The notes under the pieces were generated by a model that saw only the letters and a list, made by a program, of their open reading frames with translations, was not told the DNA's origin and did no database searches. Shown piece by piece: positions 25,190 to 38,689 of a stretch of DNA of 64,000 nt (positions within the stretch are counted from its first letter, which is position 1; the number at the start of each line of letters is the position of its first letter). This DNA is from Hydrogenophaga sp. A37 (GTDB taxonomy: Bacteria; Pseudomonadota; Gammaproteobacteria; Burkholderiales; Burkholderiaceae_C): NCBI RefSeq assembly GCF_002001205.1, contig NZ_MUNZ01000150.1, positions 1-64,000 of the forward strand, given 5' to 3'. The position numbers were made by a program, and so were the translations under genes.

Positions 25190-26791
25190 TCAGGCGGCTT
25201 CGGCGATGCCGCCGGTGAAAGCGCCCTGGCGGATCTGCGCGTCGCCGCGCGGCTGGTGCGTGATGGCGCCGCTGGCGATGCGGCTGCGGTAGTCGTTGAA
25301 CCACTCCAGTGCGGCCTTTTCGATGAACTCGCCGACGTACTGGTCCACCGGTTCGACACCGGCGGCCAGCAACTCGTCGCGCGGGCAGGCGCCGATCTTG
25401 GCGACCAGCACGGCGTGGCAGTCGTTGATGGCGTTGACCACCGAAGGCAGCTGCTCGTCGTCGCCGTGGCCACCCTGGCAATACAGGTCGACGCGGCGGT
25501 GGCCGACAAACAGGGCCTGCGCGGCCGAGACTTCAAACACCTGGAATTCGGTGACGTGGCCGAAGTGCTCGTTGACCCGGCCGCCGCCCTTGGTGGCGAC
25601 CGCGACCAGCACCTTCAGGTCGTCGTCCACGCCCACGGCGTTGGCCGCGGCGGCCAGGGCTTGATGTTTGGCGGCCTGTTGCGCCTGGCGCTCGACCTCG
25701 ACCTTGTCCTGGTAGCTCTTGCGCTTGTCCAGGTCGTAGACCACTTCCATCTGCTCCAGCTTGTCGAGCGTGAACTCTTCCGAGCGGTCTTCGCCCAGCA
25801 GGCCCACCGCGTCGGCGCGACACTGGCGGCAGTGGCGCATGAGGTTGGCGCCGCCCATGCAGGCGTCCTGCACGGCCTTCAGCTCAGAGGCGGTCGGGCC
25901 ACGCTGGCCGGTCAGGCCGAACACCGTGCCGTGTTCGGCTTCGGAGATGAGCGGCATGATGTTGTGCAGGAAGGCGCCGCGCTTCTTCACTTCGCGGTTC
26001 ACCTCGATCAGGTGCTCGTCGTTGATGCCGGGGATCAGCACCGAGTTGATCTTGGTGAGCACGCCGCGCGCGGTGAGCATTTCCAGCCCGAGCATCTGGC
26101 GCTCGTGCAGGATCTTCGCGGCCTCGTAGCCGGTCACGCGCTTGTGGTTCCAGAAGATCCAGGGGTAGATCTTTTCGCCCACGGCCGGGTCCACCATGTT
26201 GATGGTGATGGTCACGTGGTCGACGTTGTATTTGCAGATCTCGTCGACCTGATCGGGCAGCGCCAGGCCGTTGGTGGACAGGCAGAGCTTGATGTCGGGC
26301 GCCTGCTCCTGCAGCATGCGGAAGGTGTCGAAGGTCTTGGCCGGGTTGGCCAGCGCATCGCCCGGGCCGGCCACGCCGAGCACCGTCATCTGCGGGATCT
26401 CGCTCGCCACGGCGACCACTTTTTTCACGGCCTGTTCGGGCGTGAGCTTTTGCGACACCACACCCGGGCGCGACTCGTTGCTGCAGTCGTACTTGCGGTT
26501 GCAGTAGTTGCACTGGATGTTGCAGGCCGGCGCCACGGCGACGTGCATGCGCGCGTAGTGGTGGTGCGCCTCTTCGGAGTAGCAGGGGTGGTTCTTGACC
26601 TTGTCCCAGACTTCCTGTGGCATGTCGTCCGGTCCGTCCGACGTGCCGCAGCTGGCTTTGCCTTCACCGCCGGAGGTGCCGCAGCCACCACCGGCGGCGG
26701 GCAGTTCTGGCGTGGCGCCCAAGGATTTGATCTGGCCGATGCCGATGTAGGTCTTGGCCGGCAATGAACCACTGGCTGCGCTGGTTTGCAT
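25190..26791 (-). CDS. nifB: NifB, FeMo-cofactor precursor synthase (radical SAM plus NifX-like domain)
   Basis: 533 residues from ATG 26791, chosen because AGGG lies seven bases upstream and the sigma-54 promoter would leave a 37-base leader; the GTG at 26815 would be only about 13 bases from the transcript start. The radical SAM motif is C90-NIQ-C94-NY-C97. The C-terminal 150 residues ([20 protein letters not shown] onward) are the NifX-like domain that carries NifB-co. NifB converts 4Fe-4S pairs and SAM to the 8Fe-9S-C core. It leads a long operon and is driven by NifA. Confidence 0.97.
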   Translation of the reverse strand: MQTSAASGSLPAKTYIGIGQIKSLGATPELPAAGGGCGTSGGEGKASCGTSDGPDDMPQEVWDKVKNHPCYSEEAHHHYARMHVAVAPACNIQCNYCNRKYDCSNESRPGVVSQKLTPEQAVKKVVAVASEIPQMTVLGVAGPGDALANPAKTFDTFRMLQEQAPDIKLCLSTNGLALPDQVDEICKYNVDHVTITINMVDPAVGEKIYPWIFWNHKRVTGYEAAKILHERQMLGLEMLTARGVLTKINSVLIPGINDEHLIEVNREVKKRGAFLHNIMPLISEAEHGTVFGLTGQRGPTASELKAVQDACMGGANLMRHCRQCRADAVGLLGEDRSEEFTLDKLEQMEVVYDLDKRKSYQDKVEVERQAQQAAKHQALAAAANAVGVDDDLKVLVAVATKGGGRVNEHFGHVTEFQVFEVSAAQALFVGHRRVDLYCQGGHGDDEQLPSVVNAINDCHAVLVAKIGACPRDELLAAGVEPVDQYVGEFIEKAALEWFNDYRSRIASGAITHQPRGDAQIRQGAFTGGIAEAA

Positions 26792-26838
26792 GGGAACCCT
26801 TTTCGCGTCCGACACTTGGCCGCATGAGGGGACCTATA

Positions 26839-26853
26839 GCCAAATCCGTGCCA
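26839..26853 (-). promoter_or_regulatory. Sigma-54 promoter of nifB
   Basis: Minus-strand TGGCACGGATTTGGC keeps the invariant GG-N10-GC of RpoN promoters (-24 and -12). It is about 48 bases before nifB ATG and 44 bases after a NifA site, on the correct strand. Confidence 0.85.
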
Positions 26854-26896
26854 CGGAAAAATCGTTCTAAATCAACAGATCCAGAGGTTTTTCGGT

Positions 26897-26912
26897 TGTC
26901 GGATATGGGACA
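26897..26912 (-). promoter_or_regulatory. NifA upstream activator sequence for nifB
   Basis: tgtcggatatgggaca is a perfect TGT-N10-ACA. It lies upstream of the nifB sigma-54 promoter. Confidence 0.85.
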
Positions 26913-27032
26913 GGGGCGACGCACAACGCGGTGGGCGCGTCGGGGTTGCGACAAAGGGCACAGCGGCGCCGAATGCGCCACCCTCCCCCTGTAACTGCTC
27001 CACCAGGACGACCCAGCTACCTGGGCGAGGCT

Positions 27033-27398
27033 ATGTACGACTTGCTGGGGTCCATGCTGTTCGCCAACGGCACGCCGGCGCGCAGCATCGATGCGGACGT
27101 GGGCAGTGCCCGTTTGCTTGAACGCGCGGTGGCCTACATCGATACGAACCACACCGACAGCGAGTTGACCATCCAGCGCATGGCCGTCGATCTCAAGGCG
27201 TCGAGCCGCCAGCTGCAAAGGGCCTTCACCTCACTGGACATCACGCCCACCGAGTACCTCTTGCAAAAGCGCCTGGCCAGCGCCTGCGAAGCCCTGAAGC
27301 AGCAGCGCATGCGCCGATGCGGGGCCGGACTGCCTTCCGATGTGAGCCGCACCGATTCAAGCCCGAGGGCTATTTTCTTGCCGACCGAATCTTGCTGA
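27033..27398 (+). pseudogene. Decayed AraC-family regulator fragment
   Basis: About 120 residues survive. LLERAVAYIDTNHTDSELTI followed by MAVDLKASSRQLQRAF and TEYLLQKRLASACEAL is the first helix-turn-helix of an AraC-type DNA-binding domain. The usual N-terminal effector domain of about 200 residues is absent. After QQRMRR the second helix-turn-helix is deleted and out of frame: GLPSDVSRTDSSPR looks like a broken G-F-x-D-x-S-H-F motif. It ends overlapping the 3' end of the converging dctP remnant, so both are debris between nifB and nifA. Confidence 0.65.
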
Positions 27399-28334
27399 GT
27401 TCATTGGTCATGCTGATCCAGAGGCTCAGACCGGCCTGTTGAGCGATCGGCGCAATCACGCGCTCCAGCCGACGTTCGATCAGCACCCGTTCACCGATCT
27501 CAAGATCGGAAACCTTGACGCCAGCGTCCTTGATGACTTTCAGCGCCTCGTCGGTTGCCCGCTGCGACTCCGCCCGCTGAAACTGCCGGGCATCCACCAG
27601 TGCATCGCGAACGATGGTCCGGTCCGCCTCGCTCAGCGTGTCCCACCACTTCTTCGACGCCATCACGCCGTAGATGCCGTACAGGTGCTTGGTGATGGTC
27701 AGGTATTTCTGCACCTCATGCAGTTTTGCCGAAACGATGGTGGGCAAAGGATTTTCCTGCCCATCAAAAGCGCCTGATTCCAGCGCCGGTCGAAGCTGTG
27801 GAAACGGCAGAGGCTTGGCGTCGGCCCCCAGTCGCTTGAACGTGCTGATGGCCAGCTCGGTGGGCATCGTGCGCAGTTTCATCCCCTGAAGATCGGCCAG
27901 GTGGGAAACGGGGCGGAGGTTGTTGGTCAGGTTCCGGAAACCAAGCTCCCAAAATGAAAGCCCCACCAAGCCACCCACCGAGACGCCTCCCAGCAGTTCC
28001 TGGCCGACCTTGCTATCCAGCAAGGCATGCGCCTCTTCCCGACTCGCAAACAGGAATGGCGTATCGAGAATCGCCAGCGGTTTGTGAACAGGAACAATCC
28101 AATCGGTTTGAGCACCAGGCGGCCCGCCGACTCCCGGGATATGCGTTCGGCGGCCTTGGTCAACGCGCGGCCGACGTGCGAGTCATCCGACAGCGCATGG
28201 GCAACACGAATCTCCACGGCCCCCGCGGCCTGCACCGCGGTGGCAAGGGCCACAAGGCAGAAAGCGCGCGACCAATGGCGCTGCTTGAACACCACCCCAA
28301 AAAAGGCACCAAAAGTATTTATTTTTAGACTCAA
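27370..28334 (-). pseudogene. Frameshifted TRAP transporter solute-binding gene (dctP-like)
   Basis: The first 80 codons (28334 down to about 28100) encode a signal peptide and VEIRVAHALSDDSHVGRAL, the start of a DctP protein. The frame then breaks. The rest continues in another frame: upstream of position 28023 one can read LAILDTPFLFASREEAHALL joined to LDSKVGQELLGG, GFRNLTNN, GMKLRTMPTELA and a normal C-terminus to 27370. About 40 residues between the two parts are missing. So there is a deletion plus frameshift. No dctQ or dctM is adjacent. Confidence 0.75.
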
Positions 28335-28739
28335 TTACATCTCCTGATAATTACATTTATTTATTCATTTGATTAAAATCCCAAACCAATGGGATTGCCG
28401 AGGATATTGGAACCTCATGCCATTTGGAATATCGGGTGAACCCTATAGGTTTGCCATTTCACAGGCAAACATGGGCACTTCTGGAAATTGCAGGGATTTC
28501 CATCAAACAGCTTGAACCCAGGGCTTCGACAGCATGGGTGCGCCCCCAAAACGAGCCGGGGGACGGGCGTGGGGGCGATGGGTGCAAGGTGGCCTGAAAA
28601 GCGGCCAGAAGCGCATGGGGCTGCGACGAAAACCGGCGTCGAATGCGGCTTCTGCCGCACAACCGTTCAGTCGTTCAATGACGGGGCGCGTGCCTTGCGG
28701 CCATGGCACGTCCCGAAGTGCCCCGCTGGGATTCGCTGG
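28335..28739. other. Gap between the dctP remnant and nifA, AT-rich at its left end
   Basis: 28300-28400 is AT-rich (runs such as tttatttattcatttgatta), unlike the surroundings, and probably held the dctP promoter. At 28450-28469 tttgccatttcacaggcaaa forms six-base inverted arms. I see no gene and no clear terminator for nifA. Confidence 0.5.
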
Positions 28740-30428
<1,689 letters not shown>

Positions 30429-30759
30429 GGTGCGCTCCGGGTAGGTGCAAGGCAGGACCTGTGAAAGGCAACGTCGGGTCTCGCGCGGTCGGTGAGCACC
30501 AACGCTGGGATTTCTGACGCTAAAAACCACCTTCTGAACCTGGCCCACGCAAGAACCGAACCAGCGGCGCCGCTGCGAGCGCCGCCGGTCGCCTGCCACC
30601 CGGCTTTCCGACAAACCGGACAGGTCTGTCAAACCGACCGGCGGTGCACGCCAACAAAACCAACAAAGCGGGCCCAAAAACGTCGCGAACGGGCATCAAA
30701 AGGCATGGCACCGAAATTGCGGAAAGCGTTGCGGCCCCCTACTTTTTCTGGAGTCCTCC
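30429..30759. other. Divergent nifA / isc intergenic region
   Basis: 331 bases containing the sigma-54 promoter at 30706 for the isc operon. I searched for TGT-N10-ACA and found only half-matches. A palindrome gacaggtctgtc lies near 30618. The nifA promoter was not identified. Confidence 0.6.
30706..30720 (+). promoter_or_regulatory. Sigma-54 promoter of the isc/nif operon
   Basis: TGGCACCGAAATTGC is a full consensus match (TGGCAC-N5-TTGC). The transcript should start near 30731, leaving a leader of about 29 bases to iscS ATG 30760, which has GGAG six bases upstream. Confidence 0.93.
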
Positions 30760-32004
30760 ATGTCGCTCAGCAGCCGTGATCCCGCCCCTACCCGCTCTGC
30801 CGCCAGCGTCTACCTCGACTACGCCGCCACCACCCCGGTGGACCGCCGCGTGGCGAACAAGATGATTCCTTATTTGACGGAGCTTTTCGGCAACCCCGCG
30901 AGCCGCTCGCACGCCTTTGGCTGGGCCGCCGACGAGGCCGTGGAGCTGGCGCGCGAACAGGTCTGCTCGCTGATCAACGCCGACCCGCGCGAAATCGTCT
31001 GGACCTCGGGCGCCACCGAATCGAACAACCTCGCCATCAAGGGCGCGGCGCATTTCAACCGCGCCAAGGGCAAGCACCTGATCACGCTCGCTACCGAACA
31101 CAAGGCGGTGCTCGACAGCATGCGCGAGCTGGAGCGCGAAGGCTACGAGGTCACGGTGCTGCCGGTGCTCCCCAGTGGCCTGCTCGACTTCGCGGTCTTC
31201 GAGGCCGCCATTCGGCCCGACACCGTGCTGGCCTCGGTGATGATGGTCAACAACGAGACCGGTGTCATTCAAGACATCGCCGCGCTCGGCGCCCTGTGCC
31301 GCGAGAAGGGCGTGGTCTTCCACGTGGACGCCGCCCAGGCCGCTGGCAAGGTGGTGATCGATCTGGACGTGCTGCCGGTGGACCTGCTCTCACTGTCGGC
31401 CCACAAGCTCTACGGCCCCAAGGGCATCGGTGCCTTGTACGTGCGCCGCAAGCCGCGCGTGCGCATCGACGCGCAGATGCACGGCGGTGGGCACGAGCGC
31501 GGCATGCGCTCGGGCACGCTGGCCACGCACCAGATCGTGGGCATGGGCGAGGCCTTCTGGCTGGCGCGCGAAAGCATGGCCGCCGACAACGCCCGCATCA
31601 AGACCCTGCGCGACCGCCTCTGGGCCAGCTTCCAGAAGCTGGACTGTGTGGCGCTCAACGGCGACGAGACCCAGCGTGCCGTGCAGTACCTCAACTGCAG
31701 CTTCAACTACGTCGAAGGCGAGTCGCTGCTGATGGGCATCAAGGGCGTGGCGGTGTCCAGCGGCTCGGCCTGCACCTCGGCCAGCCTGGAGCCCAGCTAC
31801 GTGCTGCGCGCCATGGGCCGCAGCGACGAACTCGCGCACAGCTCGGTGCGGTTTTCCATCGGCCGCTTCACCACCGTTGAAGAGATCGATTTCACGATTG
31901 CCCAGGTCACCGAGGTGGTGAACCGCCTGCGCGCCATGAGCCCTTTGTGGGACATGGTTCAAGCCGGCATCGACCTCAGCACGATCCAGTGGTCTGAACA
32001 CTGA
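30760..32004 (+). CDS. iscS: Cysteine desulfurase, IscS type, under nif control
   Basis: 414 residues. [12 protein letters not shown] at 17, [16 protein letters not shown] near 82, PLP Lys216 in [10 protein letters not shown] and active Cys338 in [17 protein letters not shown] are those of IscS, and the tail GIDLSTIQW resembles the IscU-binding end of E. coli IscS. It supplies sulfur to the IscU encoded next. The perfect sigma-54 promoter marks this copy as dedicated to nitrogen fixation, presumably in place of nifU-nifS. The symbol reflects sequence type. Confidence 0.93.
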   Translation: MSLSSRDPAPTRSAASVYLDYAATTPVDRRVANKMIPYLTELFGNPASRSHAFGWAADEAVELAREQVCSLINADPREIVWTSGATESNNLAIKGAAHFNRAKGKHLITLATEHKAVLDSMRELEREGYEVTVLPVLPSGLLDFAVFEAAIRPDTVLASVMMVNNETGVIQDIAALGALCREKGVVFHVDAAQAAGKVVIDLDVLPVDLLSLSAHKLYGPKGIGALYVRRKPRVRIDAQMHGGGHERGMRSGTLATHQIVGMGEAFWLARESMAADNARIKTLRDRLWASFQKLDCVALNGDETQRAVQYLNCSFNYVEGESLLMGIKGVAVSSGSACTSASLEPSYVLRAMGRSDELAHSSVRFSIGRFTTVEEIDFTIAQVTEVVNRLRAMSPLWDMVQAGIDLSTIQWSEH

Positions 32005-32049
32005 TCTGGTCCCCATTTCATTTGTCACACACCCTCCCGGAGAAGCACC

Positions 32050-32487
32050 ATGGCCTACAGCGAACAAGTCGTCGATCACTATGAAAACCCGCGCAACGTG
32101 GGCGCCTTCGACGCCAACGACGCGAGCGTTGGCACCGGCATGGTCGGCGCGCCGGCCTGTGGCGACGTGATGCGCCTGCAGATCCGCGTCAACGCCCAGG
32201 GCGTGATCGAAGACGCCAAGTTCAAGACCTACGGTTGCGGCTCGGCGATCGCGTCGAGCTCGCTGGTGACCGAGTGGGTGCGTGGCCGCACGCTGGACGA
32301 AGCGCTGGCGATCAAGAACTCGCAGATCGCCGAAGAACTGGCCCTGCCGCCCGTGAAGATCCACTGCTCCATCCTGGCCGAAGACGCCATCAAGGCGGCC
32401 GTGGCCGACTTCCGCTCGCGCCAGGCCACGGGCGAAGCCACCACCCTGGTCTCGGAGCAGCCCGCCTGCGCCTCCAGCACGCGTTAA
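32050..32487 (+). CDS. iscU: IscU-type Fe-S scaffold protein
   Basis: 145 residues. MAYSEQVVDHYENPRNVG is the classic start. Scaffold residues: Cys37 and Asp39 in GAPACGDVM, Cys63 in KTYGCGSAI and Cys106 in PPVKIHCSILAED. LPPVK is the HscA recognition motif. It has only the IscU domain, with no NifU ferredoxin or C-terminal Nfu domain, plus an extra C-terminal tail of about 18 residues. It builds 2Fe-2S/4Fe-4S clusters with IscS and HscA. Confidence 0.94.
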   Translation: MAYSEQVVDHYENPRNVGAFDANDASVGTGMVGAPACGDVMRLQIRVNAQGVIEDAKFKTYGCGSAIASSSLVTEWVRGRTLDEALAIKNSQIAEELALPPVKIHCSILAEDAIKAAVADFRSRQATGEATTLVSEQPACASSTR

Positions 32488-32517
32488 ACCCCTGTCACAC
32501 CCACCGGAGTCACCACC

Positions 32518-32895
32518 ATGCAAGTCGCTGCCGCTGCCTCAACCCCCGCCGACCCCATCGCCATGCCGCCCATGCTGGAGTTCACGCCAGCGGCCGCGGC
32601 CAAGGTGGCCGAACTGATCGTCGAAGAGGGCAACCCCAACCTCAAGCTGCGCCTGTACGTGACCGGCGGCGGCTGCTCGGGCTTCTCGTACGGCTTCGCC
32701 TTTGACGACCAGGTCAACGAAGACGACACCCTGACCGAGACCGCCGGCGTGGCCCTGGTGGTCGATGCCATGAGCCAGCAGTACGTGCTCGGCGCGCGGG
32801 TCGATTTTGAAGACGGCCTGGAGGGCTCGCGCTTCGTGATCCACAACCCGAACGCGGCGACCACCTGCGGATGCGGTTCCTCGTTCTCCGTGTGA
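32518..32895 (+). CDS. A-type Fe-S carrier, ErpA/IscA-like
   Basis: 125 residues. After a short Ala-rich N-terminus the domain begins [15 protein letters not shown]; cluster cysteines are in [14 protein letters not shown] and in the terminal [11 protein letters not shown]. The [11 protein letters not shown] stretch is closer to ErpA than to IscA. It carries clusters from IscU to target proteins. It is followed by a second A-type gene after a 93-base gap that contains a repeat. Confidence 0.9.
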   Translation: MQVAAAASTPADPIAMPPMLEFTPAAAAKVAELIVEEGNPNLKLRLYVTGGGCSGFSYGFAFDDQVNEDDTLTETAGVALVVDAMSQQYVLGARVDFEDGLEGSRFVIHNPNAATTCGCGSSFSV

Positions 32896-32920
32896 GATGG
32901 AACAGCCCTTTGCGCCTCTT

Positions 32921-32965
32921 GCTCCCTCGCCCCTCTGGGGAGAGGGCTGGGGTGAGGGGCCAGCC
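32921..32965 (+). repeat. REP-like palindromic repeat
   Basis: ctccctcgcccctctgggga followed by gagggctggggtgaggggcc is a common proteobacterial intergenic palindrome type. It sits between the two A-type carrier genes and may stabilise the transcript. Confidence 0.6.
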
Positions 32966-32988
32966 AGCCAAAGAAGAAAGGAAACCCC

Positions 32989-33312
32989 ATGCAAGTTTCA
33001 CTGACCCCCGCCGCCGCGCGGCACGTTGAAAAATCGCTGGCCAAGCGCGGCAGCGGCATCGGTCTGCGCCTCGCCGTCAAGACCAGCGGCTGCTCGGGCT
33101 TCGCCTACGCGCTGGAGTTCGTCGACACACTGAACGCCGACGATCAGTGCTTCGAGACCCAGGGCACCAAGCTCATCGTCGACGCCAAGAGCCTCGCCAT
33201 GCTGGACGGCACAGAGCTCGACTTCGTGCGCGAAGGCCTGAACGAAGGCTTCAAGTTCAACAACCCCAACGCTAAAAATAGCTGCGGCTGCGGCGAATCC
33301 TTTGCCGTGTGA
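32989..33312 (+). CDS. iscA: IscA Fe-S cluster assembly protein
   Basis: 107 residues, the standard IscA length. [19 protein letters not shown] begins the fold; Cys ligands are in [14 protein letters not shown] and in [11 protein letters not shown] at the end. Together with IscU and HscA it forms a nearly complete ISC set. Confidence 0.93.
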   Translation: MQVSLTPAAARHVEKSLAKRGSGIGLRLAVKTSGCSGFAYALEFVDTLNADDQCFETQGTKLIVDAKSLAMLDGTELDFVREGLNEGFKFNNPNAKNSCGCGESFAV

Positions 33313-33365
33313 AGGCGCTTCACTGTCTCGCCGTTCCGGCCGATCCGACCTGAGCAACAAACACC

Positions 33366-35243
<1,878 letters not shown>

Positions 35244-35250
35244 GAACCCC

Positions 35251-35586
35251 ATGCCCAAAGTCCGCCTGCTGCCCCACCCCGACCTCTGCCCCGAGGGGCG
35301 CGAGATCGAACTGCCCAAGGGCGAGTCCTTGTGCGAGGGTTTCCTGAACCACGGCATCGCCATCGAACACGCCTGCGAGATGGTGGCCGCCTGCGCCACC
35401 TGCCACGTCTACGTGCGCGAAGGCGGCGCTTCCTTGTCAAAGCCGAAAGACGACGAGGAAGACCAACTGGACCACGCCTGGGGGCTGGACGCGCAGTCGC
35501 GCCTGGCCTGCTGCGTCAAGCTGCGCGAGGCCGATCTGGTGATCGAGTTTCCGCGCCACACGCGCAACCATGCGCGCGAGCATTGA
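35251..35586 (+). CDS. fdx: Isc-type [2Fe-2S] ferredoxin
   Basis: 111 residues from ATG 35251, 7 bases after hscA. Ligands: C-E-M-V-A-A-C-A-T-C (CX5CX2C) near 42-51 and a fourth Cys in RLACCVKL. The VRLLPHPDLCPEG start and the acidic KDDEEDQLDHAWGL segment are typical of the ISC ferredoxin. It supplies electrons for cluster assembly on IscU. It is the last gene before the second 557-bp element. Confidence 0.93.
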   Translation: MPKVRLLPHPDLCPEGREIELPKGESLCEGFLNHGIAIEHACEMVAACATCHVYVREGGASLSKPKDDEEDQLDHAWGLDAQSRLACCVKLREADLVIEFPRHTRNHAREH

Positions 35587-35628
35587 TCTTGCCTTCTTGC
35601 TTTTTGCTTTATGGGTAGGCCGCAGATT

Positions 35629-36184
35629 TCGTTCGTGGCGCCTCGCGGCCAAGGCGTGTGCGCTCAGGCCGCAGCGCTTGAGTGAAGCGGCCGGCGCGGT
35701 GCGCCGACTCCCCTGCGATGCTCGCGGCCGTGGCCCCGTCGCCAAACTCGCGCCGTTCGCTGCGCTCTCTCTGCTCAGACATGGCGACGAATCAGTTGAC
35801 GAAGCGCGCTGCGCGCGCGGCCACGACCCCTGCGCTTCTCGGCGCCTCACAAGGCGCGCTGCGGCCTGAGCGCACACGCCTTGGCAGGAAAGCTGTTGGC
35901 GTGCAACCCTTGGAACACCCACACGTTGGTTGCTGCGGCAGGCGCTGTGCGGTGGGGGCGATTTTCCGAGGTGGCTGTGTCCGCCCGTCTGGGGCCGGGC
36001 GCGCAAGTGCGCGCTTCGTTGACTGACTCGCGGCCACTGTCTGAGCAGAGAGAGCGCAGCGAACGGCGCGAGTTTGGCCGCGCCGGACCCAGACGGGCGC
36101 ACACAGCGAAGTCGGCGAAGCCGACCACCCCGGAAGCCCCCACCGCACAGCGCCTGCCGCAGCACGCGAGGGGTAACGAACGAG
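35629..36184. repeat. 557-bp element with terminal inverted repeats, copy 2 (inverted)
   Basis: Its reverse complement matches 15095-15651 over the full length with few changes. Ends: tcgttcgtggcgcctcgcg on the left, and gcacgcgaggggtaacgaac (complementary pattern) on the right. The flank ccgcagat before the left end also occurs at the left of copy 1. No gene is supported inside it. It separates the isc operon from the nifV promoter region. Confidence 0.8.
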
Positions 36185-36211
36185 AGGCTCCGCATTGAGA
36201 AGCACCGCGGC

Positions 36212-36227
36212 TGTCCGAAACAACACA
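36212..36227 (+). promoter_or_regulatory. NifA upstream activator sequence for nifV
   Basis: tgtccgaaacaacaca is a perfect TGT-N10-ACA, 105 bases before the -24 element of the nifV promoter, the usual distance. Confidence 0.85.
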
Positions 36228-36331
36228 TTTCCGACAGAGGCAAAGCAAGGGCAGAACACACCCAGCAGACCAGACCCGACAAACCGGCCCCACACGCCGC
36301 GAGAAAGCGGGTTTTGAAGCGTCCAAACAGG

Positions 36332-36346
36332 TGGCACGGTGCTTGC
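36332..36346 (+). promoter_or_regulatory. Sigma-54 promoter of nifV-cysE-nifW-fixABCX
   Basis: TGGCACGGTGCTTGC matches TGGCAC-N5-TTGC exactly. Start of transcription would be near 36358, about 18 bases before nifV ATG, with AAGGA in between. Confidence 0.93.
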
Positions 36347-36375
36347 GATCAAGCCCACCAAAGGATGCTGCTCAC

Positions 36376-37533
36376 ATGCCACGCAATCTCATCATCAACG
36401 ACACCACGCTGCGCGACGGCGAACAAACCGCCGGGGTGGCGTTCACAGTGTCCGAGAAATGCGCCATCGCCACGGCCCTCTCGGCCGCGGGTGTGGCCGA
36501 GATGGAGATCGGCATCCCCGCCATGGGTGAAGAGGAAATCGCCTGCATCAACGCCATCGCCGCACTCAAGCTGCCCGCCAAGCTCATGGTCTGGGGCCGC
36601 CTGACAGAGACCGACCTGGCCAGCGCGCTGCGCTGCGACGCGCAGATCGTGCACCTCTCGATGCCGGTGTCTGACATCCACCTGCAGTACAAACTGCGCC
36701 AGTCGCGCGAATGGGTGCTGGAGCAGGTCACGCGCCTGATCAGCAAAGCCGCACAGAGCGGGCGCCAGATCTCGTTCGGCGCCGAAGACGCTTCGCGCGC
36801 CGACAGCGACTTTTTGATCGAGGTCGCGCGCCGCGCCCAGGCCTGCGGCGCCAGCCGCATCCGCTTTGCCGACACCCTGGGTGTGCTCGACCCGTTTGCC
36901 ACCTTTGATGCCATCGCCCGCCTGCGCGACGCGGTGGAGATCGACATTGAAATGCACGCCCACGACGACCTGGGCCTGGCCACCGCCAACACCCTGGCCG
37001 CCGCGCGCGCTGGTGCGAGCCACGCCAACACCACCGTCAACGGCCTGGGCGAACGCGCCGGCAACGCCGCGCTGGAAGAGGTGGTGATGGCCGCTCGCCA
37101 CCTGCAGCAGACACACACCGGCGTCGACACCCACGCTCTGCTCGGTATTTCGCAACTCGTGGCCCGCGCCTCGGGGCGCTCGGTGGCCTTCAACAAGAGC
37201 ATCGTCGGCGAAGCCGTGTTCACCCACGAGTCGGGCATCCACATCGACGGGTTGCAGAAGCACCCCTCGACCTACGAAGGTTTCGACCCAGGCGAGCTCG
37301 GCCGCGAGCGCCGCACCGTGCTCGGCAAACACTCGGGCTCGCAGGCGGTTCGCCTAGCCTTCGGCGCCATGGGCCTGACCATCGAAGACGATGCGCTGAC
37401 CGAACGCGTGCTGGCCCGCATCCGCGAACACGCCATGCGCGTGAAGCAGGAAGCCACACCCGAAGAGCTGCGCGGCTTTCTGATGGACGCGCACAACCTG
37501 GCCCACGTGGCCCCGGCCTGGGGACGGGCATGA
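36376..37533 (+). CDS. nifV: Homocitrate synthase
   Basis: 385 residues from ATG 36376, which lies just after the sigma-54 promoter. [18 protein letters not shown] near 6 is the metal/2-oxoacid-binding motif of the isopropylmalate/homocitrate synthase family; [18 protein letters not shown] supplies the metal His pair, and [10 protein letters not shown] is conserved. NifV condenses acetyl-CoA with 2-oxoglutarate to make homocitrate, the organic ligand of FeMo-co. Its last codons overlap cysE (ATGA). Confidence 0.95.
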   Translation: MPRNLIINDTTLRDGEQTAGVAFTVSEKCAIATALSAAGVAEMEIGIPAMGEEEIACINAIAALKLPAKLMVWGRLTETDLASALRCDAQIVHLSMPVSDIHLQYKLRQSREWVLEQVTRLISKAAQSGRQISFGAEDASRADSDFLIEVARRAQACGASRIRFADTLGVLDPFATFDAIARLRDAVEIDIEMHAHDDLGLATANTLAAARAGASHANTTVNGLGERAGNAALEEVVMAARHLQQTHTGVDTHALLGISQLVARASGRSVAFNKSIVGEAVFTHESGIHIDGLQKHPSTYEGFDPGELGRERRTVLGKHSGSQAVRLAFGAMGLTIEDDALTERVLARIREHAMRVKQEATPEELRGFLMDAHNLAHVAPAWGRA

Positions 37534-38324
37534 ACGCACAGGGCAGCAGCGACACCACGGCCACCGGCGCAGCAGTGCCCGCAGGCTGGTGGACCCTGCT
37601 GCGTGAAGACGCGCGCTGCGTGCTGAAGCGCGACCCGGCCGCGCGCAGCCTGATCGAGGTCTGGACCATCTACCCCGGCCTGCAGGCGATCGCCCTGCAC
37701 CGCCTGGCCCACGCGCTGTGGACCCGCGGCTGGCGCTACCTGCCACGCTGGCTGTCGTTTGTGTCGCGCCTGCTGACGCAGATCGACATCCACCCCGGTG
37801 CCCGCATCGGCGCCCGCTTCTTCATCGACCACGGCACCGGTGTCGTCATCGGTGAAACGGCCGAGATCGGCAACGACGTCACGCTCTACCACGGCGTCAC
37901 GCTGGGCGGCACGAGCTGGCGCGCCGGCAAGCGCCACCCGACGCTGGGCCACCAGGTGGTGGTGGGCGCCGGCGCCAAGATCCTCGGTCCGATCAAGGTC
38001 GGCGACGGCGCCCGCGTGGCGGCCAATTCGGTGGTGATCGAGGCCGTGCCGGCCGGTGCCACCGTGGTCGGCATCCCGGGCCGCGTGGTCGCGCCGGCGC
38101 GCCGCACCACGCACGGCTTCGACCTCGAACACCACCTCATCCCCGACCCGGTGGGCAAGGCGATTGCCTGCCTGCTCGACCGCGTGGCCCAGCTGGAACG
38201 CAGCCTGGCCCACAGCCAAGGGCTCGCCAGCGCCGACAGCGCCTGCGGTCTTTGTGACGATCAATGTGCCGAACCGGGGTTCGCGACCGCGAAATCCCAT
38301 CTACAACCCGCCACCGTGGAGTAA
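37530..38324 (+). CDS. cysE: Serine O-acetyltransferase, nif-linked
   Basis: 264 residues. [20 protein letters not shown], then [20 protein letters not shown] and KRHPTLG, show the left-handed beta-helix hexapeptide repeats and catalytic His of Cys[21 protein letters not shown] and VVGIPGRVV complete it. A C-terminal tail contains [10 protein letters not shown]. It makes O-acetylserine for cysteine synthesis, feeding the desulfurases during nitrogenase assembly. A cysE copy between nifV and nifW or nifP is known from diazotrophs. Confidence 0.93.
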   Translation: MNAQGSSDTTATGAAVPAGWWTLLREDARCVLKRDPAARSLIEVWTIYPGLQAIALHRLAHALWTRGWRYLPRWLSFVSRLLTQIDIHPGARIGARFFIDHGTGVVIGETAEIGNDVTLYHGVTLGGTSWRAGKRHPTLGHQVVVGAGAKILGPIKVGDGARVAANSVVIEAVPAGATVVGIPGRVVAPARRTTHGFDLEHHLIPDPVGKAIACLLDRVAQLERSLAHSQGLASADSACGLCDDQCAEPGFATAKSHLQPATVE

Positions 38325-38330
38325 CGCCCA

Positions 38331-38669
38331 ATGGAAAACTTCGTTCAACAGCTCAAGGCCCTGTCATCGGCCGAGGACTTTCTGCAGTACTTCGGCGTGC
38401 CGTTCGAGCAGTCGGTGGTCAACGTGAGCCGGCTGCACATCCTCAAGCGCTTCTTCCAGTACATCCGCCAGCAGACCCTGCCTTCGGCCGACGACGAGCT
38501 CGCGCTCTACACCGTCTACCGCGAACAGCTGGTCAAGGCCTACGCCGATTTCGTGACCTCCACGCCGGCACAGGAAAAGGTGTTCAAGGTGTTCCAGGAC
38601 GTCGGCGGCAAACAGCACGTCACGCTGGACAGCCTGAAAACATCGCTGCCGCAACGCGCTGTCGCCTGA
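38331..38669 (+). CDS. nifW: NifW, nitrogenase-stabilizing protein
   Basis: 112 residues. LSSAEDFLQYFGVPFEQSVV followed by HILKRFFQYIRQQ and DFVTSTPAQEKVFKVFQDV is the NifW pattern. NifW associates with the MoFe protein and helps its maturation or protection from oxygen. It follows cysE by 6 bases. Confidence 0.93.
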   Translation: MENFVQQLKALSSAEDFLQYFGVPFEQSVVNVSRLHILKRFFQYIRQQTLPSADDELALYTVYREQLVKAYADFVTSTPAQEKVFKVFQDVGGKQHVTLDSLKTSLPQRAVA

Positions 38670-38689
38670 ACCCCGCAACGGAGAAAACC

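Noticed and set aside
28450-28469. Inverted repeat tttgcc-N8-ggcaaa as nifA terminator or operator
   Set aside because: It is too far from the nifA stop (270 bases), the stem is only six bases and no T run follows.
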